The notes under the pieces are model-generated. The model saw nothing but the letters and a program-made list of their open reading frames with translations, did not search any database and was not told the origin of the DNA. A program made the translations under genes and the position numbers. Positions 52,129-61,026 of a DNA stretch of 64,000 nt are shown here, in pieces (position 1 is the first letter of the stretch; each line of letters begins with the position of its first letter). This DNA is from JAIESQ01 sp964495375 (GTDB lineage Bacteria > Planctomycetota > Planctomycetia > Pirellulales > JAEUIK01). The DNA lies in the NCBI GenBank assembly GCA_964495375.1, contig CAZBWM010000009.1, positions 1-64,000 on the forward strand, in the 5' to 3' direction.

Positions 52129-54158
52129 GTCGCGCCGGTGAATCACTCACAGAGCTGCCGCGCAGTCGCGAAGAATCGCGAGCGAGGTCGACAACCGATT
52201 CAGACGCGGCGCGATTACGGCGCGGCGAGCCGTGGCTCGTGACAGCGATCCTGTTTATCACGCTGGTGTTGACGCACTGGTGGTGCCTAAGGCAACCGCC
52301 CTACGTCGAGCAAGCGGTCGGTCTGTGGACCGAGGCCAGTTACCTGATCGACAGCGGTTTCGATTACCGCAAGCTGTTCTACGACGAATTGCACGTCGAG
52401 GTCGGCGGACCGCGCACGTATGCATGCAGCTTGCTGCCGACGCTGCTGGCCGTGCTGATGTTGGCCACAGGATCGATGTCCGCGACAATCTTGATCTCAC
52501 ATCTGGTGAGTCTGGCCTGCGCCGCGGCCGTCGGCGGCATGCTGTACTGCTGGTTACGACCGGGCGTGGGACGACTGCGCGCCGGCTTGCTTTTGGTAGC
52601 CGTGGCCACATTACCACTCGTCGCCGTGCAACTGGAAATGGTGGGCCTCGACATGCCGATGGCGGCGGCCAGCATTCCTTTCTTCGTGCTGGTCGATCGC
52701 CGTCGCTGGTCGTGGGCAGCGATCTCCACCTGGTTGGCGTTCGCCATGAAACCGTCCGCGTTCTTGTTACCCTTTGCGCTAGCGATGTATCTCGTGGCGC
52801 TATACGTGGGCGGATGGTTGACGCGGCGCAAACCGCTCGACTGGAAATTGTTTTGGGGTGGCGTCACCAGCGCGCTCTGTTTCGTGGGCCAGTTTGTCGT
52901 GATGTGGGCCGCCGACAACCTGAATGGCCGCGTCCGCATGCTGGAAGATGTGTGCCTCTGGTTGCGCTCAAGTCCTGAAGTATTGGTGCTGCTGCTGGGG
53001 GCAGTGGCCGCGACGCTGTGGCTCCTGTTGCGACGCTCTGCCGTGGGGACCAGCGACGTACAAGCTGCGGGGCTGATCGGACGGTTGTTTGACTGGCTGG
53101 CCGCGGAACCGCTCTTTGCCGTGGCCTGGTTGGTCGTCGGCGGCACCATGGCAGCGTCGGCGGCCACGTACTACGAATCTCGCCACCTGCTGCTCGTGGC
53201 GCCCTTGCTGGCGTTGATTGTCGGCCGCGTGCTGGCCGAGGCCCCGGGTTACACGTGGCAGGTGTTCGTCCTACTGGTCATCGTGACGCTGCAGCTTGGA
53301 AATCGCTACGGGGCTTGGTATCCGGAACTGCCGCTGCGCGATGCGCGGGGCTGGGGTGTCCCCGAGCGAAGCCTGGAATATCGCCAGGACCATCGCTCGA
53401 ATATCGACGCAGTCCGCCGGCTCGAGTTCGATCATGCCGGCGAGTCGCTCTTGGTGTGTGAGCATTTCACGCACTTTGTATCGTTACCGCTGCTGGGATA
53501 CGCAGCGGACGCGCTGACGGGACCGCGGCCCTATGTTTTTGGAGCGGACGACACCAACCTATGGCGGTTGTTCGAAGATCAACCGGCCGAGGTCGTCGTG
53601 TTACATCTCGAGCCGCAACTGGGGGCGTTGCCATTTCCGGCGTATGCGATTCCACTCCCGGGCCCGGGCGACGAGCTGCTCGATGACGACGGCTTGCGGC
53701 CGCCACGGCTGATCTATCGGAAGCGCTTTGCCAGCGACTTGCCACCCGCCGCTCGACTGCGGCAGTACGTCGATTTTCTCTTTAGCCAAGCGACTGAATT
53801 CGATGCGGTCGGACGACTCCTTGTCGTCGGCAATCTACCGACAGCCCGTCGCCTGGCCGCGCTCGAAAACAATTGGGAGCTGGACGATCCGCGGCTGACC
53901 GCGGAGCTGCTGGCACGGCTGACTCGGTTCGCGGAGCAGTTGGCGCCCCTTAGCATTCCTGAGACTGGCGCCGACGGCGACCAACTGCGCCAGCAATACC
54001 TGTACGAGCAATTGGTGAAGCAGATTGCCAGACGACGCAAGGAGCTGGTCGCGGGCGATCCGTTGAAGCCGCTCGCGTGGGACCAACGCAGCGTGTCGAG
54101 CACGCTCGCCCAACGGTGGCTGTACATTCCTAGCAGCGCGCGTCCGTCACAAAAGTAA
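52125..54158 (+). CDS. P4: GT-C-like multi-pass membrane protein
   Basis: This 677-residue member of the P1-P4 family has the signature PPYVEQ, LWTEASYL, FDYRKLFYDELH and GPRTY (residues about 58-99), then QLEMVGLDMPM and PERSLEYRQDH. It is most like P1: both have KPS(A/G)FL in a middle segment, ARGWGVPERS, FPAY(A/S)IP and a C-terminal helix-rich outer domain ending in RW.YIP or IRYIP. Translation is coupled to the gene before it (ATGA). The stop is 13 bases from that of a convergent SGNH gene. A role as lipid-sugar-dependent transferase is inferred from the plan only. Confidence 0.86.
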   Translation: MSRAGESLTELPRSREESRARSTTDSDAARLRRGEPWLVTAILFITLVLTHWWCLRQPPYVEQAVGLWTEASYLIDSGFDYRKLFYDELHVEVGGPRTYACSLLPTLLAVLMLATGSMSATILISHLVSLACAAAVGGMLYCWLRPGVGRLRAGLLLVAVATLPLVAVQLEMVGLDMPMAAASIPFFVLVDRRRWSWAAISTWLAFAMKPSAFLLPFALAMYLVALYVGGWLTRRKPLDWKLFWGGVTSALCFVGQFVVMWAADNLNGRVRMLEDVCLWLRSSPEVLVLLLGAVAATLWLLLRRSAVGTSDVQAAGLIGRLFDWLAAEPLFAVAWLVVGGTMAASAATYYESRHLLLVAPLLALIVGRVLAEAPGYTWQVFVLLVIVTLQLGNRYGAWYPELPLRDARGWGVPERSLEYRQDHRSNIDAVRRLEFDHAGESLLVCEHFTHFVSLPLLGYAADALTGPRPYVFGADDTNLWRLFEDQPAEVVVLHLEPQLGALPFPAYAIPLPGPGDELLDDDGLRPPRLIYRKRFASDLPPAARLRQYVDFLFSQATEFDAVGRLLVVGNLPTARRLAALENNWELDDPRLTAELLARLTRFAEQLAPLSIPETGADGDQLRQQYLYEQLVKQIARRRKELVAGDPLKPLAWDQRSVSSTLAQRWLYIPSSARPSQK

Positions 54159-54171
54159 GTAGCGTGCAGAT

Positions 54172-55422
54172 TCAGTTAGCCGGTGACGGTGCAAGGAATT
54201 CGGCGACTCGTTCGGCGTAATAGGTGTGCGCCTTGCCGCTAGGATGCCCGTCGTACGGGGCATTCGTCATGCCGGGTAAATCCTCTTGCGGGGCGAGCCA
54301 AAGCGTCTCGCACCCCGATGCTTGACAGCGATGGAGCATCGCGGCCGTGTCGGCGTCACGCGTGAGACCGCCGACCAGGAAGCGACTGCCCACCGCTTTG
54401 CAACGATCTCGACACTGCTCGATTACGGCGGCCGTCACGTCGGCATGCGGGAGCAGGCGTAACTCGATGTTGTCGTAAGCACGTTCACCGAAGTGGGCCA
54501 CGGCCGACCAGCGCATCAGCGGCGCCGGTCGATACCCTGGAACATCGCGGACGACCTCCGCGCGGCCCGTCTCGTCGAGCCGCGCGTAAGGGGGCATCTC
54601 GAGTCCGCGCGGATCGCGATGGGCAAAGGCCTTCTGGCGGTCGCGGCTGAGGGTGTTGCGCGTATCGTGAAAGCTGGCGTAAGCGTACAGCACGACTTTG
54701 GGTGCCGCGTCCACCGCCAGTTGCTCGTCAATCGCCAGCAGCACTTGCACGGTGCTTCCACCAGCTAGCCCAAGGTTGACGACGCGCCAATCGGGCAGCT
54801 TTTCTTGCAGCTTCCAGGCCATTGTCTCTTCGTCATCGATCGACCAGCCAAACGCGAACGAGCAACCACAAATCCACAGGGCTGGCCGTGATCCCGCTGC
54901 GGGCTCCACCGCAGTCCGTCGATGCCCAAGCTCGTCGAGATTCGCGACCCAATGCCGCCCGGGGGCGAGGGTGAACTGTCGCTTGCCCGACGTGTGTGCG
55001 AAACCTAGCTGATCGTCGGGACGCCACAACCGCTGGCCGAAGTCGTCGACCATCGTGGCGTCACTCTCGCGCCAGGGACCGAATCCGACCAATCGCAAGC
55101 CAACTTCCGCGACAGCCGCCAACAGCACCAGGGCCAAGAGGTTGGCTACCAGAACAAACTGCCAGCGGATCGCTCGACGAGCAGGCGGGGCATCTTGATC
55201 GAGCGCTGGCGCGCTGGCGTGCCGCGAAAAGCGTCGCGTCAGCCAACCAGCGATTGCTCCCAAAACGAGCAGCACGGCTGCCACGGCCAGCGCCTGGTGG
55301 GCGTAGCCGTCGGGCTCGTCGGACGATCGCCAAACTTCAAGGCCGGCTAACGCCGCCAGCGCCAGCCCGGGCGTGAGCCAGAGCAGGCCGCGGAGCTTAC
55401 TAGCGAGCCTGGGGGTGCTCAT
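54172..55422 (-). CDS. Membrane-anchored SGNH-type hydrolase
   Basis: This 416-residue protein has three N-terminal membrane segments (about residues 14-30, 43-60 and 90-108) and an outer SGNH domain. Block I is WICGCSFAFGWSIDDEET, with Ser188 as nucleophile in a GCSF form of GDSF; the catalytic Asp/His is in YDGHPSGKAHTYYAERV. It is a different subtype from the SGNH proteins at 16.9 and 43.4 kb but has the same anchor plan. Its start codon overlaps the stop of the AlkP-type gene by 4 bases (ATGA). It is the last gene of a four-gene coupled operon and faces P4. Probable acyl esterase or acyltransferase acting outside the membrane. Confidence 0.86.
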   Translation of the reverse strand: MSTPRLASKLRGLLWLTPGLALAALAGLEVWRSSDEPDGYAHQALAVAAVLLVLGAIAGWLTRRFSRHASAPALDQDAPPARRAIRWQFVLVANLLALVLLAAVAEVGLRLVGFGPWRESDATMVDDFGQRLWRPDDQLGFAHTSGKRQFTLAPGRHWVANLDELGHRRTAVEPAAGSRPALWICGCSFAFGWSIDDEETMAWKLQEKLPDWRVVNLGLAGGSTVQVLLAIDEQLAVDAAPKVVLYAYASFHDTRNTLSRDRQKAFAHRDPRGLEMPPYARLDETGRAEVVRDVPGYRPAPLMRWSAVAHFGERAYDNIELRLLPHADVTAAVIEQCRDRCKAVGSRFLVGGLTRDADTAAMLHRCQASGCETLWLAPQEDLPGMTNAPYDGHPSGKAHTYYAERVAEFLAPSPAN

Positions 55423-56873
55423 CCCAGGTAACCCAAGCCTTGCAGCCGGTCGCGAACCGAGTCGTCGAGATTGTCCCCTTGCGTGCCGGTAGTCTCAGCG
55501 CCGGCCGTCAGCGCGCGTCCTTGCATGGTCTCAGGAATGTCGTAGCCGGCCAGCGTCAGTAGCGTCGGTGACATGTCCAACAGATGGGCGTCAACGATCT
55601 CCCCGCGCAATGATGAGTTGGCCGCGGCCAGCACGAACGCGCCATGCTGGGCATGGTTGCAGCCATCCGGGCCGGTGTCGTTTTCGCGCACGTGATGCCC
55701 GGCGTAACCCACGCCGCCGACTGATCGCCAGTACAGCCCGCCGAAATGCGCAATCAAGTCGGGGGCGATTCCACGTACCGCACGGTAGATTTCCTCGGGC
55801 TTGAACACCAGCGTGCCGAGCGGACGGCCATCGGGATCGAGCGTGGCCAGCAGGCGCTGGCGCATTTCCTCGCGAAACGTCTCGTAATCGGCCGGTTCAA
55901 TCGTCCCTAGCGGTTCGCGGCCGCGCACGTTCAAGAAGACGCGCGCGTAGTAGCCCCCTTCGCTCCAGACCTTGGTGCGGGACCAATTGACGCGAAGTTT
56001 GCTAAACGGCGTTGGCTCGCGCGGCGTTTCGTCGAGTACGAGTAGGCCCTGGTCGACGAGCCATTGGTTAATACAGAACCCGCCGTCTAAGCGTTGCGCT
56101 CCGTGGTCCGATACTACGAGGATGGCGGTCTCTTCGGTAAGGCACTCCAGCACGCGGCCGATCTCGTCGTCCAACTCGAGGTAGTAGTCGGTGATCGCAT
56201 CGGCAAAGGGGCTGTTGGGCTCGTATAAGACGTGTTGCGGATCGTGGTATTGCCAGAAGCCATGATGTAGCCGATCGAGCCCAATCTCGACGAACTGGAA
56301 GTAGTCCCACTCGGTGGTCGTCAGGAGATGACGTACGACCGCAAAATGTTGCCGCGTCATGGTGCGAATCTGCTCGAGCAACCAGCGCTTGTCGGGCGTG
56401 CGATAGCCACGGACGTCAACCTGGTAGGGGCCGAACCTGGCGACGAGGTCGTCGCCCGCAGCCGCCGGCTCGATCCAGCCCGCCGCCGGATTGTCGGGTG
56501 TGAGAAAGCAGCCGATCGAAATGCCATGCACGCGGCGGGGCGGATAATTCGGTGGCACCCCGACGATGTTGACGCGGCGGCCTTCACGCGCGATCTGGTC
56601 CCAGATTGTCCACTGGCGAATCGCCTTCGAGTCGACTGTCTGCAGCGCATCGTAACTACGATCGGCGCGATTACGAAAACCGTAAACCCCGAGCGATCCG
56701 GGGTCTTGGCTTGTCGCCAGACACATCCAGGCCGGCACGGTGATCGGCGGCACCACGCTCGTCAATCGCCCAAAGCAACCGGCCGCCATCAGCCGACGAA
56801 TGTTCACTAGCCGCTCATCACCGAGCAACAGTTCGGGCGCCGCGCAATCGAGACCGATCACCAAGATCTTCAT
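55419..56873 (-). CDS. AlkP-superfamily phosphodiesterase/phosphohydrolase
   Basis: This 484-residue protein of the type I phosphodiesterase/nucleotide pyrophosphatase group (AlkP superfamily) has no signal peptide. Metal ligands are seen in ILVIGLDCA (Asp9), SDHGAQ and NHAQHG; the nucleophile is probably Thr45 in PPITVPAWMCLAT. Further family blocks are GVYGFRNR, FQFVEIGLDRLHHGFW and DMSPTLLTLAGYDIPETMQG. It should hydrolyse or transfer a phosphodiester or similar group. Its start overlaps the stop of the upstream AlkP gene by 4 bases, and its stop overlaps the start of the SGNH gene. The close paralogue upstream suggests a pair acting on related substrates. Confidence 0.9.
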   Translation of the reverse strand: MKILVIGLDCAAPELLLGDERLVNIRRLMAAGCFGRLTSVVPPITVPAWMCLATSQDPGSLGVYGFRNRADRSYDALQTVDSKAIRQWTIWDQIAREGRRVNIVGVPPNYPPRRVHGISIGCFLTPDNPAAGWIEPAAAGDDLVARFGPYQVDVRGYRTPDKRWLLEQIRTMTRQHFAVVRHLLTTTEWDYFQFVEIGLDRLHHGFWQYHDPQHVLYEPNSPFADAITDYYLELDDEIGRVLECLTEETAILVVSDHGAQRLDGGFCINQWLVDQGLLVLDETPREPTPFSKLRVNWSRTKVWSEGGYYARVFLNVRGREPLGTIEPADYETFREEMRQRLLATLDPDGRPLGTLVFKPEEIYRAVRGIAPDLIAHFGGLYWRSVGGVGYAGHHVRENDTGPDGCNHAQHGAFVLAAANSSLRGEIVDAHLLDMSPTLLTLAGYDIPETMQGRALTAGAETTGTQGDNLDDSVRDRLQGLGYLG

Positions 56874-58747
56874 TGCCAGAGCGATTTCCCCTCAAAGGTA
56901 CTGGGGACCGGGACACCCAGGGCCTGCACGATGCTGGGGGCCAGGTCGACGATGCCGGGTGACTGCCGTGCCCACGGTCGAGACATCCATAGTACTCCGG
57001 GGACGACCGCCGGGTCGAAGATATGGTCGCCGCTCCAGCGCTGGGTATTGTCGGCAAACAGCTCGCGCGGCACGGCGCCGCGCCCCGTTTCCCAAGAAGC
57101 TCGATAGCCGCGGGAACAGCGGACGACGACATCCGGGGCTTCGTCGAGATAGGGGCCACGATAGGCCTCATCGCGCGTACTAGCGCCGGCGATCGCCACC
57201 ACTCCGCGCTGGGGGTCGACCAGCCCCGCGAGCGCCGCGGCAAGTTGCCGGCGTGCCGCGGGGGCTTCTTCAGTGGGCACTTGCCCCTGGCCTTCGCGGC
57301 CTGCCAGGTTCAAATACACGCTCCCGATGCCGATGGCATACGCCCGCGTGCGGCTCCAGTCGATCGAGCTTAAGTAGTCTTCCTGCGGATCGTCGGGATC
57401 GCAACCGGGCCGCACGGCTAGCCAGCCGTTTTCGCGTAACCAGGCATTCAGGTGTACGCCCCGCTGGAAGCTGCCGAAGCCGTGATCGCTGAGCACGACG
57501 ACCAGGTCGTCGGGCGTGGTGCGCTCCAATAGTCGACCGATCATCGCATCACACGCCTGGTAATGTTCGTCGATGATCGGGCTCCAGGCTGAGATGCCGC
57601 CCGGGGCCGAATGAACCGCGTGAACCGGATGGTCGGGCTCGCCAAATCGCCAGAACATATGCTGAATGCGGTCGGGCGTGTCGAACAACACGTACACGAA
57701 CCCATCCGCCTGGCGGTCGAGCTCCCAGTGCAGCATCCGTTCGCGCTCGGCCATGACCTGCGCGCATTGGGCCAGAAAGGCGGTTTCGTCGAGTCGCCCG
57801 TTGTTCAGCCCCGTGTGATCCTCGACCATGCCCGTGGTGTAAAACTGCCCGATTTGGCGCGACAGATCGCGGGCGTAACTCGGCGGCGTGCTGATAGCGA
57901 ACAACGGAGACTCCGGCGCGAAATTTACCGGGCCGGCATAGAGTTCTGGCTGTGGCGTTAAGCGCGCGAGGTGCCAGCGGACGATTCCTCGCACACTGAC
58001 CAAGAGCCCGGCCTTGAATTTGACTTGCAGCCAATCGCTCCAGCCACCAAGCGGGACGGAGAGCGCCGCCGGCTGCCCGGCCGAATGCAGCAGCACGCGC
58101 TGGGCGGCGACATCCACTTCGACCGTGAACGGAAACTCGAGGTCGCTCGTGGCACTGGCGCGCGGACCCGGCAGGCTACCGGCGTAGCGGCCTGCCGCAT
58201 CGCGCACGAACTGTCGCACCTGCTCGCTTTCGCCCGGCTGCACGTCGGCTGCCGTCGTGAAGAAAGTCGGCGTGCCAAATCCGCCGCGCAAATCGGGCAC
58301 TCCCATGCCGCTGAGCATCCGTCCGGAAAAATCGTCGGGCGGATACGTGCAGGGACAGCGCAGCACCACGGCCGGCACACTGTGTTGGGAGAGTGTTTGC
58401 CAAAGTGGCTCGCCGCGCCGCAGGTTTACCCCGCGCGGCGGCAACAGGGCACTACGGCGCTCGTAGCGGTTGAGCGCCAGGTCGACGCGGTAATTGGCGG
58501 GGTCGCGTCTGACGAAATCAAAGATGCCATGGCCACCGGGGTTCACGCCCGTGGCGAAGGTTGACCACGCGACCGGAGTTTGTGCCGGCAAGGTTGTGGC
58601 CAGCCGGGAGTACCCACCGGCGGCGGCCAGCCGCGCGAGATTGGGCAAGCGACCCGCGGTCTGCAACCGCTCGACAATGGCAGGCTCGAAACCATCTAGC
58701 CCGACGACAATGACTCGCCGCGCCGATCGCTCTGCACGCATAGTCAC
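56870..58747 (-). CDS. AlkP-superfamily phosphodiesterase/phosphohydrolase
   Basis: This 625-residue AlkP-superfamily enzyme of the same type I phosphodiesterase group as its downstream neighbour has an extra beta-rich insertion (about residues 200-290). Metal-binding VIVVGLDGFEP (Asp18) and VLSDHGFGSFQ are clear. The nucleophile is probably Thr57 in AQTPVAWSTFATGVNPG. FDTPDRIQHMFWR and SGDHIFDPAVVPG give further family blocks. No signal peptide is seen. The start is GTG 58747, which overlaps the stop of the small AYIGPDTLLP gene by 4 bases, or the ATG at 58741. Likely hydrolyses or transfers phosphoryl-type groups; substrate unknown. Confidence 0.9.
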   Translation of the reverse strand: MTMRAERSARRVIVVGLDGFEPAIVERLQTAGRLPNLARLAAAGGYSRLATTLPAQTPVAWSTFATGVNPGGHGIFDFVRRDPANYRVDLALNRYERRSALLPPRGVNLRRGEPLWQTLSQHSVPAVVLRCPCTYPPDDFSGRMLSGMGVPDLRGGFGTPTFFTTAADVQPGESEQVRQFVRDAAGRYAGSLPGPRASATSDLEFPFTVEVDVAAQRVLLHSAGQPAALSVPLGGWSDWLQVKFKAGLLVSVRGIVRWHLARLTPQPELYAGPVNFAPESPLFAISTPPSYARDLSRQIGQFYTTGMVEDHTGLNNGRLDETAFLAQCAQVMAERERMLHWELDRQADGFVYVLFDTPDRIQHMFWRFGEPDHPVHAVHSAPGGISAWSPIIDEHYQACDAMIGRLLERTTPDDLVVVLSDHGFGSFQRGVHLNAWLRENGWLAVRPGCDPDDPQEDYLSSIDWSRTRAYAIGIGSVYLNLAGREGQGQVPTEEAPAARRQLAAALAGLVDPQRGVVAIAGASTRDEAYRGPYLDEAPDVVVRCSRGYRASWETGRGAVPRELFADNTQRWSGDHIFDPAVVPGVLWMSRPWARQSPGIVDLAPSIVQALGVPVPSTFEGKSLWQ

Positions 58748-58884
58748 GGCCTACGACGCAGCATCCGAACGCAACGCAGGCAACCGGCCCAAATCCAGCG
58801 CCAGCCCAGCAATGCGACCCCCGCAATCATGGCGATGGCTGATCCTACGGGCAGCAACGTATCGGGACCAATGTAAGCCAGCAC
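58744..58884 (-). CDS. Small AYIGPDTLLP membrane protein (46 aa)
   Basis: This is a 46-residue protein from the GTG at 58882-58884: LAYIGPDTLLPVGS, one membrane segment (about residues 14-33) and a basic end (CVRMLRRRP). It matches the start of the 71-residue protein at 33906-34121. A longer reading from a TTG at 59040 would add 52 residues with no likeness to the paralogue, so the short form is preferred; the start is not certain. It heads a minus-strand operon of four genes with three successive 4-base overlaps (small protein, AlkP, AlkP, SGNH). Membrane anchor or subunit for the AlkP enzymes is inferred. Confidence 0.72.
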   Translation of the reverse strand: MLAYIGPDTLLPVGSAIAMIAGVALLGWRWIWAGCLRCVRMLRRRP

Positions 58885-59066
58885 GTCGAACTCGTTGTGG
58901 ATGTGGATGAAAAAGCACCGGGCGAACGCCCCCAATGCTCCGTAATCGGGTTTGGCCAATCCTGCGCAACTATAGGCGAGCAAGTTGCCGATTGCTAGAG
59001 TTGCGGCCGCAGCTCGCGACGGGTATCGATTGCGGCCCAACTCACGGCGGGCTTAACTGGTGGGTG

Positions 59067-60773
59067 ATGTGTCTAACCGGCCACCATGAGAATCAACCGA
59101 CGGCAACCGCTCGATGGCGCCTGATCGCACACACAGGCGTTTATCTGGCCCTATTGCTCTTGGGCGCCTGGCTCCTTGGCTGGAATTTGGAAGCCCGCGC
59201 GCTCTGGTCGGATGAAGCCGAAACGGCGCTACTGGCTCAGGGGGTGCAACGCACCGGATGGCCCTGCATCGACGATCGGGCCGGCTGGATCGTGGCGCGG
59301 GGGATGCACTGGGTCAACGCCGACGAAGTTTGGACCTGGACCCCCTGGCTCGACGAATATGTGACCGCGGCCTCGTTCGCTCTCTGCGGCCCAAGTGGAG
59401 CCAGCGCTCGCGCGCCGTTCGCAATGGCCATGCTGCTGGCCGGTATTGCACTCTCGGTGCTGGCCTGGAGGCTCAACCGCGATCATCGGCTCGCAATGCT
59501 CGTCGGCCTGTTGATGGCCACGTCGACGCCGCTGGTCGAACACGGTCGGCAATGCCGCTATTACGCGCTCATCGTCGCAGCGCAAGTCTGGCTGCTCTGG
59601 GCATTATTTCGGGCGTGGCGCGGGCAAGCACGCTGGACAGCGATCCACCTTGGACTGGCGTTGGCCGTTCAGTTTCATGCCAATTCCTTCGTGCCGGTTG
59701 CCAACCTGTGCGGACTGCTCTTGGCCGGAGTCTGTAGTGGAGACCGCCGCCGCTCGATTCTGAAAGTCGTTGCCCTGGCGACTGGCCTGATGGTACTGCT
59801 GGCCGCGCCCTGGGTGGCGTATGCGCGCCCCTTTCAACAAGGTCAGAATTTCTCGCTGGGGCGTGTCGGCATCCATCTGGTTTACTACGCGAGCGCGATT
59901 AACCTGTTCGTGATCCCGCTGGTCGTGCCACTGGGGCTGGGAGCAGTATCACTTTTGCGTTGGCTGCGAAATCGCAGGTTATCAGTCAGCCGAAGCGGCG
60001 ATCGCCCTTTCGAGTTAGCAACGCAGGGCGAGGCCCACCGCACTACATCTCCCGCTGGCGAGGTCGCACCAGCCGTGATCTGGTTGTCGATCGGGTACTG
60101 CGTCCCCTTGTGCTGTCTACAGCACGATGCGTTCCGATATTTGCTTCCGTTGCTGCCGGGCTTGTATTTCATCTTCGCGACGCAACTGCGATATGCCGTA
60201 GCCAACAGGGCACTGCGCTGGGTGCTAGTCGCGGTAATCGTCGGTACTCGCTGGTTGGCCGACCCAGCGGGCTGGTGGCCATCAACGCAATTTCCTGTGC
60301 AAATGCTGGCTGCGGAGGTTGCGCGGCCACAACTCGATCGAATCGACGAAACAATCGCGTGGCTGAAGCCGCGCGTGCAGCCCGGCGACTCGCTGCTGGT
60401 GGTCGACGACGAGCTGCCGCTGGCTTTTCACCTGCCCGTGCGGCTCATTCCCGTGCAATCGGTGGCCGCCGATCGACCCACGGCACTCGACGAGCTCATC
60501 GCGCAGAGCTTGTCGGGGGCGGTTGTCGAGGTGTCGGTCGACCTCACGGCCGCGCACGGGCCGCGTTGGCTACTGGGTCAGTCGGTCTGCCGTGCGTATG
60601 GAGGCCGAGTCGTACTGCAACTGAATCCAGAGCAGCAGGCGGGCTACACGCTACACAACGTGCGGGTGCATGCTTTGCGAGCCGACCCGTACGAGCCCGT
60701 GCCGATCATCCCCCGCGGCTACGCGAACGATCCGGCCACCAGGTTACCAATCTACGAGCGGCCAGGGCCCTAA
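59067..60773 (+). CDS. Glycosyltransferase family 39-like membrane protein
   Basis: This 568-residue protein has about ten membrane segments and a C-terminal outer domain of about 130 residues. The first loop has ALWSDEAETALLAQGV, matching the acidic DE motif of family 39 (PMT/ArnT-type) glycosyltransferases that take sugars from a polyprenyl carrier. HGRQCRYYALIVAAQ corresponds to the conserved R-x-Y region of this family. It is the most normal GT-C protein in the window and lacks the P1-P4 signature. ATG 59067 is chosen because it stands before the first membrane segment; the frame is open to 58935. It is divergent from the AYIGPDTLLP-AlkP-AlkP-SGNH operon. Confidence 0.88.
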   Translation: MCLTGHHENQPTATARWRLIAHTGVYLALLLLGAWLLGWNLEARALWSDEAETALLAQGVQRTGWPCIDDRAGWIVARGMHWVNADEVWTWTPWLDEYVTAASFALCGPSGASARAPFAMAMLLAGIALSVLAWRLNRDHRLAMLVGLLMATSTPLVEHGRQCRYYALIVAAQVWLLWALFRAWRGQARWTAIHLGLALAVQFHANSFVPVANLCGLLLAGVCSGDRRRSILKVVALATGLMVLLAAPWVAYARPFQQGQNFSLGRVGIHLVYYASAINLFVIPLVVPLGLGAVSLLRWLRNRRLSVSRSGDRPFELATQGEAHRTTSPAGEVAPAVIWLSIGYCVPLCCLQHDAFRYLLPLLPGLYFIFATQLRYAVANRALRWVLVAVIVGTRWLADPAGWWPSTQFPVQMLAAEVARPQLDRIDETIAWLKPRVQPGDSLLVVDDELPLAFHLPVRLIPVQSVAADRPTALDELIAQSLSGAVVEVSVDLTAAHGPRWLLGQSVCRAYGGRVVLQLNPEQQAGYTLHNVRVHALRADPYEPVPIIPRGYANDPATRLPIYERPGP

Positions 60774-61026
60774 CCGCTCGCCCTGAGCGCGTGATTTACT
60801 AGCCGCTCGGCTGGCTGATGCGCCGACAGCACCGTTGAGTTGGGGATCGGTGCAGACCGAATCAGGGCATGTTAAACTGCAGGCTCGGCGACAGGGGGGG
60901 GCGCGAGGGGCAGTTTGACGGCGACTGCGTGCCCCTAAAACTGTGTGTGCCCCTGGATTGAGCAGAGCGCTGCGCCGACTTTTCAAAAAACGTCCTGCAT
61001 TCAACTCGAGAACCAAGCGAGCCATC

